From Bacillota bacterium (GTDB taxonomy: Bacteria > Bacillota_A > Clostridia > Peptostreptococcales > Anaerovoracaceae): a stretch of DNA of 6,026 nt. The stretch covers positions 1 to 6,026 of the forward strand of contig JAFYLX010000008.1 of assembly GCA_017556895.1 (NCBI GenBank), in the 5' to 3' direction. How positions within the stretch are numbered: position 1 is the first letter of the stretch; every line of letters begins with the position of its first letter. Shown one piece after another: positions 5,920-6,026 of the stretch. The position numbers were made by a program, and so were the translations under genes. The notes beneath the pieces were generated by a model that ran no database searches, was not told the DNA's origin, and was given only the letters and a program-made list of their open reading frames with translations.

Positions 5920-6026
5920 ATGGCTCCAATCGTTGTAAAAATTATTATTGCAGCCTGCGGATTATTAGTGGGCGCGTTAATCGGATATATCTATAGAAAA
6001 AATATTGGCGAAAAGGCTATCGGAAG
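5920..6026 (+). CDS. rny: RNase Y, N-terminal fragment (3' end outside window)
   Basis: Only 35 codons are visible before the window ends: MAPIVVKIIIAACGLLVGAL then IGYIYRKNIGEKAIG. This is a single N-terminal membrane helix (about residues 4-25) followed by a basic juxtamembrane stretch, matching the start of RNase Y. In B. subtilis the same region is a membrane helix ending in GYFVRKTIAEAKI. RNase Y is a membrane-anchored endoribonuclease that starts mRNA decay in many Gram-positive bacteria; its coiled coil, KH and HD domains would lie beyond the edge. A strong promoter (5849-5877) and AAGGAGG at the right distance support real expression. The Gly-Tyr plus Arg-Lys pattern makes RNase Y clearly the best match, but the fragment is short, so another membrane-anchored coiled-coil protein is not fully excluded. 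Confidence 0.8.
   Translation, partial: MAPIVVKIIIAACGLLVGALIGYIYRKNIGEKAIG

Overview
The window looks like chromosomal DNA from a low-GC Gram-positive bacterium, most likely an anaerobic member of the Clostridia. The reasons are AT-rich codon use, strong AGGAGG-type ribosome binding sites, canonical 17-bp-spaced vegetative promoters, an ECF-type vitamin transporter linked to a DUF4430 protein, and an RNase Y gene. I cannot place it to genus from sequence alone.

Left part (1-4181, + strand): a tightly packed operon for an energy-coupling-factor (ECF) transporter. It holds the C-terminal end of a probable extracellular DUF4430-domain protein (cut by the window edge), the membrane coupling protein EcfT, one polypeptide carrying two fused EcfA-type ATPase domains, and an enlarged S (substrate-binding) component. 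EcfT/EcfA and EcfA/S each overlap by exactly 28 nt, and each downstream start has a well-placed Shine-Dalgarno sequence inside the upstream gene, which implies coupled translation. DUF4430 resembles the C-terminal beta-domain of the animal cobalamin carriers (transcobalamin, intrinsic factor), and comparable gene sets have been predicted to be cobalamin transporters. A corrinoid is therefore the leading substrate guess, but it is inference. The likely division of labour is capture outside the cell by the DUF4430 protein, membrane passage by the S component, and energy supply by EcfT plus the double ATPase.

Middle (4182-4591): about 400 bp with no credible gene but dense secondary structure, and the most unusual part of the window. 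It begins with two tandem 44-bp palindromic repeats (28 of 37 positions identical). Then come four palindromic units bounded by TTCTCC and GGAGAA, the first three starting exactly 51 nt apart. A different AT-rich hairpin sits between units three and four, and a perfect 15-bp bidirectional terminator closes the region. Neighbouring units can also pair with each other, so mutually exclusive folds are possible. It could be a structured 3' UTR, a small RNA, or a diverged palindromic repeat cluster.

Right part (4592-6026): rodA on the - strand, encoding a SEDS peptidoglycan glycosyltransferase of the elongation machinery, with a clear promoter. It is divergent from the first 107 nt of a + strand gene whose N-terminus matches RNase Y (rny), also with a strong promoter. 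rodA and the ECF operon converge on the shared terminator.
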